Positions 52,348 through 61,254 of a stretch of DNA of 64,000 bases are shown piece after piece. Under the pieces are notes generated by a model, which was not told the origin of the DNA, made no database searches, and saw only the letters and a program-made list of their open reading frames with translations. The translations under genes and the position numbers were made by a program. Source of the DNA: Pseudomonas sivasensis (lineage in GTDB: Bacteria; Pseudomonadota; Gammaproteobacteria; Pseudomonadales; Pseudomonadaceae). The first letter of the stretch is position 1. Every line of letters begins with the position of its first letter. Location: NCBI RefSeq assembly GCF_013778505.1, contig NZ_JAAOWU010000011.1, forward strand, positions 62,001 to 126,000. Direction: 5' to 3'.

Positions 52348-53631
52348 TCAGGCCGCGAGTTTGCCGCTGGCGATGGCTGCTGAAGCAGCCACCATGGCGC
52401 GCAGCAATACCGCACACCCTGCCGCCAGATCATCCGGGGCGGCATTCTCGATCTCGTTATGGCTGATCCCCCCCTCACACGGTACAAAGATCATCCCCGC
52501 CGGCCCCAACTCGGCGACGAAGATCGCGTCGTGACCTGCCCCGCTGACGATGTCCATGTTCGACAAGCCCAGCCCATTCGCCGCATCGCGCACGGCGTCA
52601 ACGCAGCCTTTGTCGAAGTACAGCGGCGGGAAGTCGGCCGTGGGTTCCATTTCAAAACTCAAGCCATGCTTGGCGCAGGTGTCATCAATGACCTTGCGCA
52701 CCTCGGCAATCATCGAATCCAAGCGCGCCGGTTCCAAGTGACGGAAGTCCAGGGTCATGCGCACTTCGCCAGGAATGACGTTGCGTGAGCCGGGATACGC
52801 CTGCAGGCAACCCACGGTCCCGCAAGCATGGGGCTGATGCCCCAACGCCGCCGCATTCACCGCCGCCACCACTGCCGCCGCGCCTACCAGGGCGTCCTTG
52901 CGCAGATGCATCGGCGTCGGCCCCGCATGCGCTTCAACGCCGCGCAGCTTCAGGTCGAACCACTTTTGTCCGAGGGCGCCGAGTACCACGCCGATGGTCT
53001 TCTTCTCATCCTCAAGAATCGGCCCTTGTTCGATATGCGCTTCGAAATACGCACCGACCTTGTGCCCACTCTCAGGACGGGTTCCCGCGTAGCCAATCGC
53101 ATTCAACGCATCACCCACGCTCACGCCATCCGCATCGACTTTGGCCAGCGTCTCCGCCAGGGTGAATTTTTCGGCAAACACTCCGGAGCCCATCATGCAG
53201 GGCGGAAAGCGCGAGCCTTCTTCGTTGGTCCACACCACCACTTCCAGCGGCGCTTCCGTTTCGATATTCAGATCGTTCAGGGTGCGCAGCACTTCCACCC
53301 CGGCTAATACACCAAAGCAGCCATCAAACTTGCCGCCCGTGGGCTGAGTGTCGATATGGCTGCCGGTCATCACGGGCGGCAAGCTGGGATTACGACCGGG
53401 ACGGCGCGCGAAAATATTGCCAATGCCGTCGACGGTCACGGTGCAACCGGCGTCTTCGCACCACTGCACAAACAGGTCGCGGGCCTTGCGGTCGAGGTCG
53501 GTGAGGGCCAGGCGGCACACGCCGCCCTTGGGGGTGGCACCGAGTTTGGCCAGGTCCATCAGCGACTGCCATAAGCGGTCGCGGTTGATGTGCTGGTGGG
53601 TCGATTGCAGAACGTCAAGGGCAGCGTTCAT
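52348..53631 (-). CDS. pydC: Zn-dependent hydantoinase/carbamoylase family amidase (N-carbamoyl-beta-alanine amidohydrolase)
   Basis: 427 residues from ATG 53629-53631 with GAGGAG upstream. M20/M40-type metal site: TGSHIDTQPTGGKFDGCFGVLAGVEVL, VVWTNEEGSRFPP, EAHIEQGPIL, and SGAGHDA. It removes the carbamoyl group from N-carbamoyl-beta-alanine in the last step of reductive pyrimidine breakdown; assignment of substrate is from the neighbouring pyd genes. The final codons (MVAASAAIASGKLAA) lie inside the five-copy array, whose extra copies carry the same tail. Confidence 0.9.
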   Translation of the reverse strand: MNAALDVLQSTHQHINRDRLWQSLMDLAKLGATPKGGVCRLALTDLDRKARDLFVQWCEDAGCTVTVDGIGNIFARRPGRNPSLPPVMTGSHIDTQPTGGKFDGCFGVLAGVEVLRTLNDLNIETEAPLEVVVWTNEEGSRFPPCMMGSGVFAEKFTLAETLAKVDADGVSVGDALNAIGYAGTRPESGHKVGAYFEAHIEQGPILEDEKKTIGVVLGALGQKWFDLKLRGVEAHAGPTPMHLRKDALVGAAAVVAAVNAAALGHQPHACGTVGCLQAYPGSRNVIPGEVRMTLDFRHLEPARLDSMIAEVRKVIDDTCAKHGLSFEMEPTADFPPLYFDKGCVDAVRDAANGLGLSNMDIVSGAGHDAIFVAELGPAGMIFVPCEGGISHNEIENAAPDDLAAGCAVLLRAMVAASAAIASGKLAA

Positions 53632-53656
53632 GGGGATCTCCTCAGGCTTGTATTTC

Positions 53657-55138
53657 TTATGAATTGACAACGACCGGGCTGATTCCGCGCCTGGCATTCA
53701 GGCCGTAATACAACAACCCGCCCAACGCCGAACCGGTAAACCAGCCGTAGCTGTAGAACCAGCTGAACGCATCACTGCCCAACGACAGCAACGTCAACAC
53801 CACCGGCACGCCAAAGGCGATAAAGCCGCTCCAGTTCCACGCCGGGTATACGTCGTCGCGGTATAAGCCGGCCAAGTCCAGTTGCTGTTTGCGGGTGATG
53901 AAGTAGTCCACCACCATGATCCCGGCGATCGGGCCCAGCAAACTTGAGTAACCCAGCAACCAGTTGGAATACACGGTTTCCAGACTCACATCCGAGACGA
54001 TCAGCCCGAGTTTTTTCAGCAGTTCATGGCCCATCAATACCAGCCCGACCAGGCCGGTGAGGATCACCGCCGTGGTGCGGTTGATCAGCTTGGGCGCGAT
54101 GTTCTGGAAGTCGTTGGTGGGCGAGACGATGTTCGCGGCAGTGTTGGTGGACAAGGTCGCGACGATGATCAGCGCCATGGCCACGGCCACCCACACCGGG
54201 CTCTGGATATGACCGATCAGGGTCACCGGATCGGACACGCTGACGCCTACCAGCTTCACTGACGCGGCGGTCATGATCACGCCGAGGGCGGCGAACAGAA
54301 ACATGGTCAGCGGCAGGCCGAAAATCTGCCCGAGGATCTGGTCCTTCTGGCTTTTGGCGTAGCGGCTGAAATCGGGAATATTCAGCGACAAGGTGGCCCA
54401 GAAGCCCACCATCGCGGTAAGGCCGGCCATGAAATAACCGGTGAGGCTCGCCCCTTCAGGGCGCTTGGGAGGAATAGCCATCAACTCGCTGATAGATACA
54501 TTCGGCATCGCCCACACCAGCAGGCCAATGCCCACAGCTACCAGCAACGGCGCCGACAGGGTTTCCAGGCGCTTGATCGACTCGGCGCCACGCAATACGA
54601 CCCACAAATTCAGACACCAGAAAATCATGAAGCCGATCACTTCACCGGTGCCGCCTAGGGACTTCCACCCCTCGAAAATCGACCCCAGGAACAGGTGAAT
54701 CGCCAGTCCGCCAAACATCGTCTGGATACCAAACCAGCCGCACGCCACCAGCGCGCGGATGAGGCACGGCACGTTGGAACCGAGGATCCCGAAAGACGAA
54801 CGCAGCAACACCGGGAACGGAATGCCGTACTTGGTGCCGGGGAAGGCGTTGAGGGTCAGCGGAATCAGCACCACGATATTGGCGAGCAAAATCGCCATCA
54901 GCGCCTCGCCCACCGACAACCCGAAGTAAGCGGTCAGCACCCCACCCAGCGTGTAGGTGGGCACGCAGATCGACATGCCGACCCACAGCGCGGTGATGTG
55001 CCATTTGTTCCAGGTTCGTTCATGCACCTTGGTCGGTGCCATGTCGTGGTTATAGCGAGGGCTGTCGAGGACGTCGGGGCCGGCGTCGAGTTCGTACAGG
55101 CCGTTGCGTTCTATGACTTGCGATCTGTTCTGTTGCAT
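53657..55138 (-). CDS. NCS1-family nucleobase permease
   Basis: 493 residues, 12 membrane segments. NCS1 signatures: NKWHITALWVGMSICVPTYTLGG, GIPFPVLLRSSFGILGSNVP, NIPDFSRYAKSQKDQILGQ, and NIVSPTNDFQNIAPKLI. Probably imports uracil or a dihydropyrimidine/hydantoin for the adjacent catabolic enzymes. Co-directional with the amidohydrolase, 25 nt upstream of it. Confidence 0.9.
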   Translation of the reverse strand: MQQNRSQVIERNGLYELDAGPDVLDSPRYNHDMAPTKVHERTWNKWHITALWVGMSICVPTYTLGGVLTAYFGLSVGEALMAILLANIVVLIPLTLNAFPGTKYGIPFPVLLRSSFGILGSNVPCLIRALVACGWFGIQTMFGGLAIHLFLGSIFEGWKSLGGTGEVIGFMIFWCLNLWVVLRGAESIKRLETLSAPLLVAVGIGLLVWAMPNVSISELMAIPPKRPEGASLTGYFMAGLTAMVGFWATLSLNIPDFSRYAKSQKDQILGQIFGLPLTMFLFAALGVIMTAASVKLVGVSVSDPVTLIGHIQSPVWVAVAMALIIVATLSTNTAANIVSPTNDFQNIAPKLINRTTAVILTGLVGLVLMGHELLKKLGLIVSDVSLETVYSNWLLGYSSLLGPIAGIMVVDYFITRKQQLDLAGLYRDDVYPAWNWSGFIAFGVPVVLTLLSLGSDAFSWFYSYGWFTGSALGGLLYYGLNARRGISPVVVNS

Positions 55139-55728
55139 GGCCGCTCCACGGTTTTTTCGAATTATTTTTGCTCACCTGCGTGGTGAGTGCAGGTGGCCGG
55201 AGTACCTCGTAAACAACATGACATCACGGGCCCGGCCAGCCGTTTCTGCACTCAATAACCGTGCCGAAAACCGCCACCACACCCTTACCGCTCATATAAC
55301 TGACTGATGTTAATCAGCTTTCCGATTGAACCTGCGGTACTTGCCACGTGACTCAGGCCGAATAACGTAGAAGTTGCCCGAACTGTCAGGACTCAATCTG
55401 GTGCAACACAATTATTTTTATTTCCCAGCCCCGTCAAGAGGCATATCTCAACCGTCTGATTTGCAATAAGAAATGTTGCTCATATTGAGATCCTGTCAAG
55501 TGCGTCAAAATGGTGAGAGGCCGCTACATTTTGGTGATTTTAATTTTTAATCCTTATAAATCAGATACTTAATATGGATATAAGCTTATTAAAAATCTTC
55601 TTGCTCAATCGAAAAACTCGGGCTAGTTTCTATTCCTGTCACCGATGACAGGAATTAACCGACCATCGGCAGCAGTATTACAACACTTAGAACTGGCACA
55701 AGCCGGTCAAGCCTGTGAGGAACTCGAC
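55139..55728. promoter_or_regulatory. divergent control region of the pyrimidine-catabolism genes
   Basis: 590 nt with no supported gene, unusually AT-rich from about 55540 to 55620. It must hold promoters for the permease and for pydB. A 24-nt dyad (55632-55655) lies 73 nt upstream of pydB (separate entry). Confidence 0.6.
55632..55655. promoter_or_regulatory. 24-nt dyad, candidate operator of pydB
   Basis: ATTCCTGTCA-CCGA-TGACAGGAAT: perfect 10-bp arms and 4-nt centre, between promoter-like AT-rich DNA and the pydB start. Candidate site for the TetR-type regulator encoded at 60149, or an RNA hairpin in the leader. Confidence 0.55.
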
Positions 55729-57168
55729 ATGTCGCTGTTGATCCGTGGCGCTACCGTTATTACCCATGATGAAAGTTACCGCGCCGATGTGTTATGCGCA
55801 GGCGGTCTAATTCGCGCCATTGGCACGGATCTGGATATTCCCGCCGGCACTGAAATACTCGATGGCAGCGGCCAATACTTGATGCCCGGCGGCATCGACC
55901 CCCATACCCACATGCAACTGCCTTTCATGGGCACCGTGGCCAGTGAAGACTTTTTCAGTGGTACAGCAGCGGGCTTGGCCGGAGGCACCACCTCCATCAT
56001 CGATTTTGTGATCCCCAACCCGCAGCAGTCCTTGATGGAAGCGTTTCACCAATGGCGCGGCTGGGCCGAAAAATCGGCATCCGACTACGGCTTCCACGTG
56101 GCAATCACCTGGTGGAGCGAACAGGTGCGCGAGGAAATGGCCGAGCTGGTCAGCCATCACGGCATCAACAGCTTCAAGCACTTCATGGCCTACAAGAACG
56201 CAATCATGGCGGCCGACGACACCCTGGTCGCCAGCTTCGAGCGCTGCCTGGAACTCGGCGCCGTGCCCACCGTGCATGCCGAAAATGGCGAGTTGGTGTA
56301 TCACCTGCAACGCAAGTTGATGGCCCAGGGCATCACCGGGCCGGAGGCGCACCCGCTGTCGCGCCCGTCCCAGGTAGAAGGTGAAGCGGCCAGCCGTGCG
56401 ATCCGTATCGCCGAGACGATCGGCACGCCGCTGTACCTGGTGCACGTGTCCACCAAAGAAGCGCTGGATGAAATCACCTATGCCCGTGGCAAGGGCCAGG
56501 CGGTGTACGGCGAAGTGCTCGCCGGCCACTTGCTCCTGGACGACAGCGTCTACCAACACCCCGACTGGCAAACCGCCGCCGGCTATGTGATGAGCCCGCC
56601 GTTCCGCCCGCGCGGGCACCAGGAAGCCCTGTGGCATGGCCTGCAATCGGGCAACCTGCACACCACCGCCACCGACCACTGCTGCTTCTGCGCCGAGCAA
56701 AAATCCGCCGGGCGTGACGATTTCAGCAAGATCCCCAACGGCACCGCCGGTATCGAAGACCGCATGGCGCTGCTGTGGCACGAAGGCGTCAATACCGGGC
56801 GCCTGTCGATGCAGGAGTTTGTCGCGCTGACCTCCACCAACACCGCGAAGATCTTCAACCTGTACCCACGCAAAGGCGCGATCCGCGTGGGTGCGGATGC
56901 CGACCTGGTGCTGTGGGACCCCGAAGGCACGCGGACCATTTCCGCCAAGACGCACCATCAAAAGGTCGACTTCAACATCTTCGAAGGCAAGACCGTGCGC
57001 GGCGTGCCGAGCCACACCATCAGCCAGGGCAAACTGGTCTGGGCCGATGGCGACCTGCGCGCCGAACGTGGGGCCGGGCGGTATGTGGAACGGCCGGCGT
57101 ATCCGTCGGTGTTTGAGCAGTTGAGCAAGCGGGCCGAGCATTCAAGGCCGGTTGCTGTGAAGCGCTGA
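55729..57168 (+). CDS. pydB: dihydropyrimidinase
   Basis: 479 residues from ATG 55729 with GAGGAA upstream; the longer frame to 55645 lies in the leader. Metal site GGIDPHTHMQLPFMG, carbamylated Lys region INSFKHFMAYKNAI, and VHVSTKEALDEI with TDHCCFCAEQK. Opens dihydrouracil to N-carbamoyl-beta-alanine (step 2 of the reductive pathway). Confidence 0.94.
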   Translation: MSLLIRGATVITHDESYRADVLCAGGLIRAIGTDLDIPAGTEILDGSGQYLMPGGIDPHTHMQLPFMGTVASEDFFSGTAAGLAGGTTSIIDFVIPNPQQSLMEAFHQWRGWAEKSASDYGFHVAITWWSEQVREEMAELVSHHGINSFKHFMAYKNAIMAADDTLVASFERCLELGAVPTVHAENGELVYHLQRKLMAQGITGPEAHPLSRPSQVEGEAASRAIRIAETIGTPLYLVHVSTKEALDEITYARGKGQAVYGEVLAGHLLLDDSVYQHPDWQTAAGYVMSPPFRPRGHQEALWHGLQSGNLHTTATDHCCFCAEQKSAGRDDFSKIPNGTAGIEDRMALLWHEGVNTGRLSMQEFVALTSTNTAKIFNLYPRKGAIRVGADADLVLWDPEGTRTISAKTHHQKVDFNIFEGKTVRGVPSHTISQGKLVWADGDLRAERGAGRYVERPAYPSVFEQLSKRAEHSRPVAVKR

Positions 57169-57175
57169 GACCGCC

Positions 57176-57258
57176 ATCGGGGGCAAGCCCCCTCCCACGC
57201 TTGACCGCATTCATTCAGATACAACTCGGTCGAATGTGGGAGGGGGCTTGCCCCCGAT
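57176..57258. repeat. paired REP between pydB and preT
   Basis: ATCGGGGGCAAGCCCCCTCC and its inverted copy enclose about 37 nt. Located inside what would otherwise be one operon, so it may stabilise or attenuate the transcript. Confidence 0.88.
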
Positions 57259-57324
57259 GAGGCCAGTACAGGCAACAAAAATGCCCACTTAGAGGCAATC
57301 CAAAAAAACCGTGAGGCCGACACC

Positions 57325-58692
57325 GTGATCCAGACCCTGACCCACCTCCCCCATCCCCATGAAGACGGGGCCACCCTCGCCAGCCATTTCACCGACCTGG
57401 CGCCGCCCCTCAACGCCCGCCAGGCCCAACTGGAAGCCTCGCGCTGCCTGTATTGCTACGACGCCCCGTGCGTGAACGCGTGCCCCAGCGAAATCGACAT
57501 CCCGTCGTTCATTCGCAATATCCACACCGACAACGTCCAGGGCGCAGCGCAGAAAATCCTCTCGGCCAATATCCTCGGCGGCAGCTGCGCCCGGGTCTGC
57601 CCCACCGAAATTCTCTGCCAACAAGCCTGCGTGCGTAACAACAGCGAAGAATGCGCGCCCGTGCTGATCGGCCTGTTGCAACGCTACGCCATCGACAATG
57701 CGCACTTCAGCGAACACCCCTTCCAGCGCGCCGCTTCCACCGGCAAGCGCATCGCCGTGGTGGGCGCCGGGCCAGCCGGTCTGGCCTGTGCCCATCGCGC
57801 AGCCCTGCATGGCCACGACGTGGTGATTTTCGAAGCCAAGGAAAAAGCCGGCGGCCTGAATGAATACGGGATCGCCAAATACAAACTGGTGGACGACTTT
57901 GCCCAGAAGGAGTTGGATTTTCTCCTGCAAATCGGCGGCATCGAGATCCGCCACGGTCAGTGCCTGGGTGACAACCTGACCTTGAGCGAACTGCATCAAC
58001 AATTCGATTCGGTATTCCTCGGCCTGGGTCTCGCCGCCAGCAAACAACTGGGGCTGCCCCACGAAGACGCCCCCGGCCTGCTCGCCGCCACCGATTACAT
58101 CCGCGAGCTGCGCCAGGCCGATGACCTGACTCAACTGCCGCTGGCCGACCGCTGCATCGTGCTCGGCGCCGGCAACACCGCCATCGACATGGCCGTGCAG
58201 ATGGCCCGCCTCGGCGCCCGCGATGTGAACCTCGTCTACCGCCGTGGCCTTGCCGATATGGGCGCCACTCACCATGAACAAGACATCGCCAAGGCTAATC
58301 AGGTGCGCCTGTTAACCTGGGCACAGCCCGAAGAAGTGCTGCTGGATGACAAGGGCCACGTACGCGGCATGCGCTTCGCCCGCACCCGCGTGGAAAACGG
58401 CCGCCTGCTCCCCACCGGGGAAACCTTCGAACTGGCTGCCGATGCAATCTTCAAGGCCATTGGTCAAGGCTTCGACAACGACGCATTGCACGATCCCATG
58501 GCGCAACAGCTGCACCGCGTGGGCGAGCGCATCTTCGTCGACGAACAGCTACGCACCAGCATCCCTGGGGTCTACGCCGGCGGCGACTGCGTCAGCCTCG
58601 GCCAGGACCTCACCGTACAGGCAGTGCAACACGGTAAGCTGGCCGCCGAAGCCATGCACGCCCAACTCATGCTCAATGTGGAGGCTGCGTAA
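57325..58692 (+). CDS. preT: NAD-dependent dihydropyrimidine dehydrogenase subunit PreT
   Basis: 455 residues from GTG 57325. Cys-rich N-terminus binding Fe-S (CLYCYDAPCVNACPSEIDIPSF; CARVCPTEILCQQACVR), then FAD site IAVVGAGPAGLACAHRAA and NAD site VLGAGNTAIDMAVQMARLG. Forms a complex with PreA and feeds it electrons for uracil/thymine reduction. Its TAA overlaps the PreA ATG. Confidence 0.94.
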   Translation: MIQTLTHLPHPHEDGATLASHFTDLAPPLNARQAQLEASRCLYCYDAPCVNACPSEIDIPSFIRNIHTDNVQGAAQKILSANILGGSCARVCPTEILCQQACVRNNSEECAPVLIGLLQRYAIDNAHFSEHPFQRAASTGKRIAVVGAGPAGLACAHRAALHGHDVVIFEAKEKAGGLNEYGIAKYKLVDDFAQKELDFLLQIGGIEIRHGQCLGDNLTLSELHQQFDSVFLGLGLAASKQLGLPHEDAPGLLAATDYIRELRQADDLTQLPLADRCIVLGAGNTAIDMAVQMARLGARDVNLVYRRGLADMGATHHEQDIAKANQVRLLTWAQPEEVLLDDKGHVRGMRFARTRVENGRLLPTGETFELAADAIFKAIGQGFDNDALHDPMAQQLHRVGERIFVDEQLRTSIPGVYAGGDCVSLGQDLTVQAVQHGKLAAEAMHAQLMLNVEAA

Positions 58693-59966
58693 TGGCCGAT
58701 CTCTCGATTGTCTTCGCCGGTATCAAAGCTCCCAACCCGTTCTGGCTGGCCTCCGCGCCGCCCACCGATAAGGCGTACAACGTGGTGCGTGCGTTTGAAG
58801 CAGGCTGGGGCGGCGTGGTGTGGAAGACCCTGGGTGAGGACCCCGCAGCGGTCAACGTGTCGTCACGTTACTCGGCGCACTTCGGCGCCAACCGTGAAGT
58901 GTTGGGCATCAACAACATCGAGCTGATCACCGACCGTTCCCTGGAAATCAACCTGCGGGAAATCACCCAGGTGAAAAAGGATTGGCCCGACCGCGCGCTG
59001 ATCGTGTCGCTGATGGTGCCGTGTGTTGAAGAGTCCTGGAAAAACATTCTGCCCCTGGTGGAAGCCACCGGTTGCGACGGTATCGAGCTGAACTTCGGCT
59101 GCCCCCACGGCATGCCCGAGCGCGGTATGGGCGCGGCGGTGGGCCAGGTGCCGGAGTATGTGGAGCAGGTGACGCGCTGGTGCAAGACCTATTGCTCGCT
59201 GCCGGTGATCGTCAAGCTCACGCCGAACATCACCGACATCCGTGTGGCGGCGCGGGCGGCCTATCGCGGCGGTGCGGATGCGGTGTCGCTGATCAACACC
59301 ATCAATTCCATCACCAGCGTGGACCTGGATCGCATGGTCGCCCTCCCCATCGTCGGTACGCAAAGCACCCACGGCGGTTATTGCGGCTCGGCGGTCAAGC
59401 CGATTGCCTTGAACATGGTCGCGGAAATCGCCCGCGACCCGCAGACAAAAGGCCTGCCGATCTGCGGCATTGGCGGCATCGGCAACTGGCGCGACGCCGC
59501 AGAATTTGTCGCCCTCGGTTGCGGCGCGGTGCAAGTGTGCACGGCGGCGATGCTGCATGGTTTTCGCATCGTGGAGGAGATGAAGGACGGGCTGTCGCGG
59601 TGGATGGACAGCCAGGGTTACGCGAGCTTGCAAGAGTTTTCCGGGCGGGCGGTGGGCAATACAACGGACTGGAAGTACCTGGACATCAACTACCAGGTGA
59701 TCGCCAAGATCGACCAAGAGGCGTGCATTGGCTGTGGGCGTTGCCATATTGCCTGTGAGGATACCTCGCACCAGGCCATCGCCAGCTTGAAGCAGGCGGA
59801 CGGCACGCATAAGTACGAGGTGATCGATGATGAGTGCGTGGGCTGCAACCTGTGCCAGATCACCTGCCCAGTGGCGGATTGTATCGAGATGGTGCCTATC
59901 GACACGGGCAAGCCGTTTTTGAATTGGACGCAGGATCCGAGGAATCCCTACCGGGAGGCGGTGTAG
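58692..59966 (+). CDS. preA: NAD-dependent dihydropyrimidine dehydrogenase subunit PreA
   Basis: 424 residues. FMN barrel of the dihydroorotate/dihydropyrimidine dehydrogenase type: APNPFWLASAPPTDKAYNV, substrate loop NFGCPHGMPERGMG, then a C-terminal 2x[4Fe-4S] ferredoxin domain CIGCGRCHIACEDTS and CVGCNLCQITCPVADC. First step of reductive pyrimidine degradation. Translationally coupled to preT. Confidence 0.95.
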   Translation: MADLSIVFAGIKAPNPFWLASAPPTDKAYNVVRAFEAGWGGVVWKTLGEDPAAVNVSSRYSAHFGANREVLGINNIELITDRSLEINLREITQVKKDWPDRALIVSLMVPCVEESWKNILPLVEATGCDGIELNFGCPHGMPERGMGAAVGQVPEYVEQVTRWCKTYCSLPVIVKLTPNITDIRVAARAAYRGGADAVSLINTINSITSVDLDRMVALPIVGTQSTHGGYCGSAVKPIALNMVAEIARDPQTKGLPICGIGGIGNWRDAAEFVALGCGAVQVCTAAMLHGFRIVEEMKDGLSRWMDSQGYASLQEFSGRAVGNTTDWKYLDINYQVIAKIDQEACIGCGRCHIACEDTSHQAIASLKQADGTHKYEVIDDECVGCNLCQITCPVADCIEMVPIDTGKPFLNWTQDPRNPYREAV

Positions 59967-59977
59967 GCCTGTAGGCC

Positions 59978-60130
59978 GCTATCGGGGGCAAGCCCCCTCC
60001 CACAATGGTCTGCATTCTTTCAGACAAAATGCAGTAAAGCCCCCTCCCACAGTTGTCTGCATTCTTTCAGACAAAATGCAGTAAAGGTGGGAGGGGCGGT
60101 GCGACGATTCGACTTGCTCCCGATGAGGCC
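59978..60130. repeat. REP cluster with 47-bp tandem duplication
   Basis: 59992-60038 and 60039-60085 are direct copies (GCCCCCTCCCACA... CTGCATTCTTTCAGACAAAA), each opening with a REP half-site. An inverted variant REP GTGGGAGGGGCGGTGCGACG follows from 60087. Confidence 0.9.
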
Positions 60131-60148
60131 CTCAGCCCCCCATCCCAC

Positions 60149-60769
60149 TCAAGGCTCCAACCCAATCCCGCGCAAAATCACACCTGTCACCGTCTGGATC
60201 GCCTTCTCGAACTGCATATCCGACAACGGCTGGTGATCATTCAAAATCTTCACTTGGTGGTCAAAGTCGGCATAGTGTTGGGTCGATGCCCAGATCATAT
60301 ACAGCAGGCTCGACGGCTCCACCGGCAGGATGCGTTTGTCTTCCACCCACTGGCGAATTTTCGCTTCCTTCATCTTGGCCCAGTCGTACAGGCTCTCGTC
60401 CAGCGCTTCACCGAGTGTTGGTGCGCCGTGGATGATTTCGTTGGCCCAGACCTTCGAACCATAGGGCCGCGTGCGTGAGCGCTGCATCTTGGCGCGGATG
60501 TAACTGCTGAGGACCACCCGCGGGTCATCGAAGGTTTCGAAGCTCAGGGCGTCCTGTTTCCACACCTCCAGCAGGTCGAACAGCACGGCGCTGTACAGTT
60601 CGCTTTTGGTGGTGAAGTAGTAATGCAGGTTGGAGCGCGGCAGTTGCGCTTCTTCAGCAATGTCGGCCATGGCGGTGCTGCCGTAGCCTTTCTCGGCGAA
60701 GATTTTCTCCGCCGCCAGCAGGATTTTTTCGACGTTGATCCGACGAATTCCGATCTTGTGATTGCCCAT
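60149..60769 (-). CDS. TetR-family regulator of pyrimidine catabolism
   Basis: 206 residues from ATG 60767-60769. N-terminal HTH ILLAAEKIFAEKGYGSTAMADIAEEAQLPRSNLHYYFTTKSELY and a C-terminal domain (WANEIIHGAPTLGEALDESLYDW) matching the RutR-like group, which respond to pyrimidines. It sits behind preA, facing it, and probably controls the pyd genes (the PydR role). Alternative targets cannot be excluded. Confidence 0.85.
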   Translation of the reverse strand: MGNHKIGIRRINVEKILLAAEKIFAEKGYGSTAMADIAEEAQLPRSNLHYYFTTKSELYSAVLFDLLEVWKQDALSFETFDDPRVVLSSYIRAKMQRSRTRPYGSKVWANEIIHGAPTLGEALDESLYDWAKMKEAKIRQWVEDKRILPVEPSSLLYMIWASTQHYADFDHQVKILNDHQPLSDMQFEKAIQTVTGVILRGIGLEP

Positions 60770-60885
60770 AAGGGCTCCCTGACAAAGACATACGCCAAAG
60801 ACTACCACCCGCTCTAGATCGGGGCGACAGGCGCAGTCGAAACTTCGTACACTGCCCGCTCCTAACCATTGATGGGTATTGCACA

Positions 60886-61251
60886 ATGTTGATCAAGAAA
60901 ACCCTGACCACTGTCGCCCTGCTCGCCTCCCTGCTGGGTGCCTCCGCAGCATTTGCCCATGCTCATCTCAAAAGCGCCACGCCTGCGGCAGACAGCACTG
61001 TCACGGCCCCCCAGGATCTGCGTCTGACCTTCAGCGAAGGCATCGAAGCCACCTTCACCAAGGTGTCCCTGAGCAAGGACGGCACCGAAATCGCCATCAA
61101 GGGCCTGGATACCGAAGGCGCCGACAAGAAAACCCTCGTAGTCACCCCGGCCGCGCCATTGGCGGCCGGTAACTACAAGGTGGTGTGGAATGCCGTCTCG
61201 GTCGACACCCACAAGAGCAACGGCGAATACAGCTTCAAGGTCGGCCAATAA
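60886..61251 (+). CDS. copC: copper resistance protein CopC
   Basis: 121 residues, signal peptide ending ...AAFA before HAHLKSATPAADS; the new N-terminal His is the usual Cu(II) ligand and VSVDTHKSNGEYSF supplies the others. No Met-rich Cu(I) loop, so a Cu(II)-only CopC. Periplasmic copper carrier; copD follows 3 nt downstream. Confidence 0.93.
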   Translation: MLIKKTLTTVALLASLLGASAAFAHAHLKSATPAADSTVTAPQDLRLTFSEGIEATFTKVSLSKDGTEIAIKGLDTEGADKKTLVVTPAAPLAAGNYKVVWNAVSVDTHKSNGEYSFKVGQ

Positions 61252-61254
61252 TCC

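Larger units (their letters stand above)
50915..52414. repeat. five-copy 300-bp tandem array joining RAYT 3' end, REPIN and amidohydrolase 3' end
   Basis: Units start at 50915, 51215, 51515, 51815 and 52115, exactly 300 bp apart. Each holds the last 31 codons of the RAYT gene and its stop, a spacer, a paired REP (at 51045, 51345, 51645, 51945, 52245), and the last 21 or so codons of the convergent amidohydrolase. Copy 1 is part of the real RAYT gene; copy 5 merges into the real amidohydrolase gene. In copies 2-5 the RAYT codon TAT (catalytic Tyr) reads TAG. Confidence 0.95.

Noticed and set aside
50915..52414. Possible CRISPR array
   Set aside because: Repeats are 300 bp, directly adjacent, without variable spacers, and made from neighbouring gene ends.
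51381..52487. Series of 68-84-codon minus-strand frames, one per 300-bp unit
   Set aside because: They translate the REP hairpin and the antisense of RAYT/pydC tails; an effect of the repeat, not protein genes.
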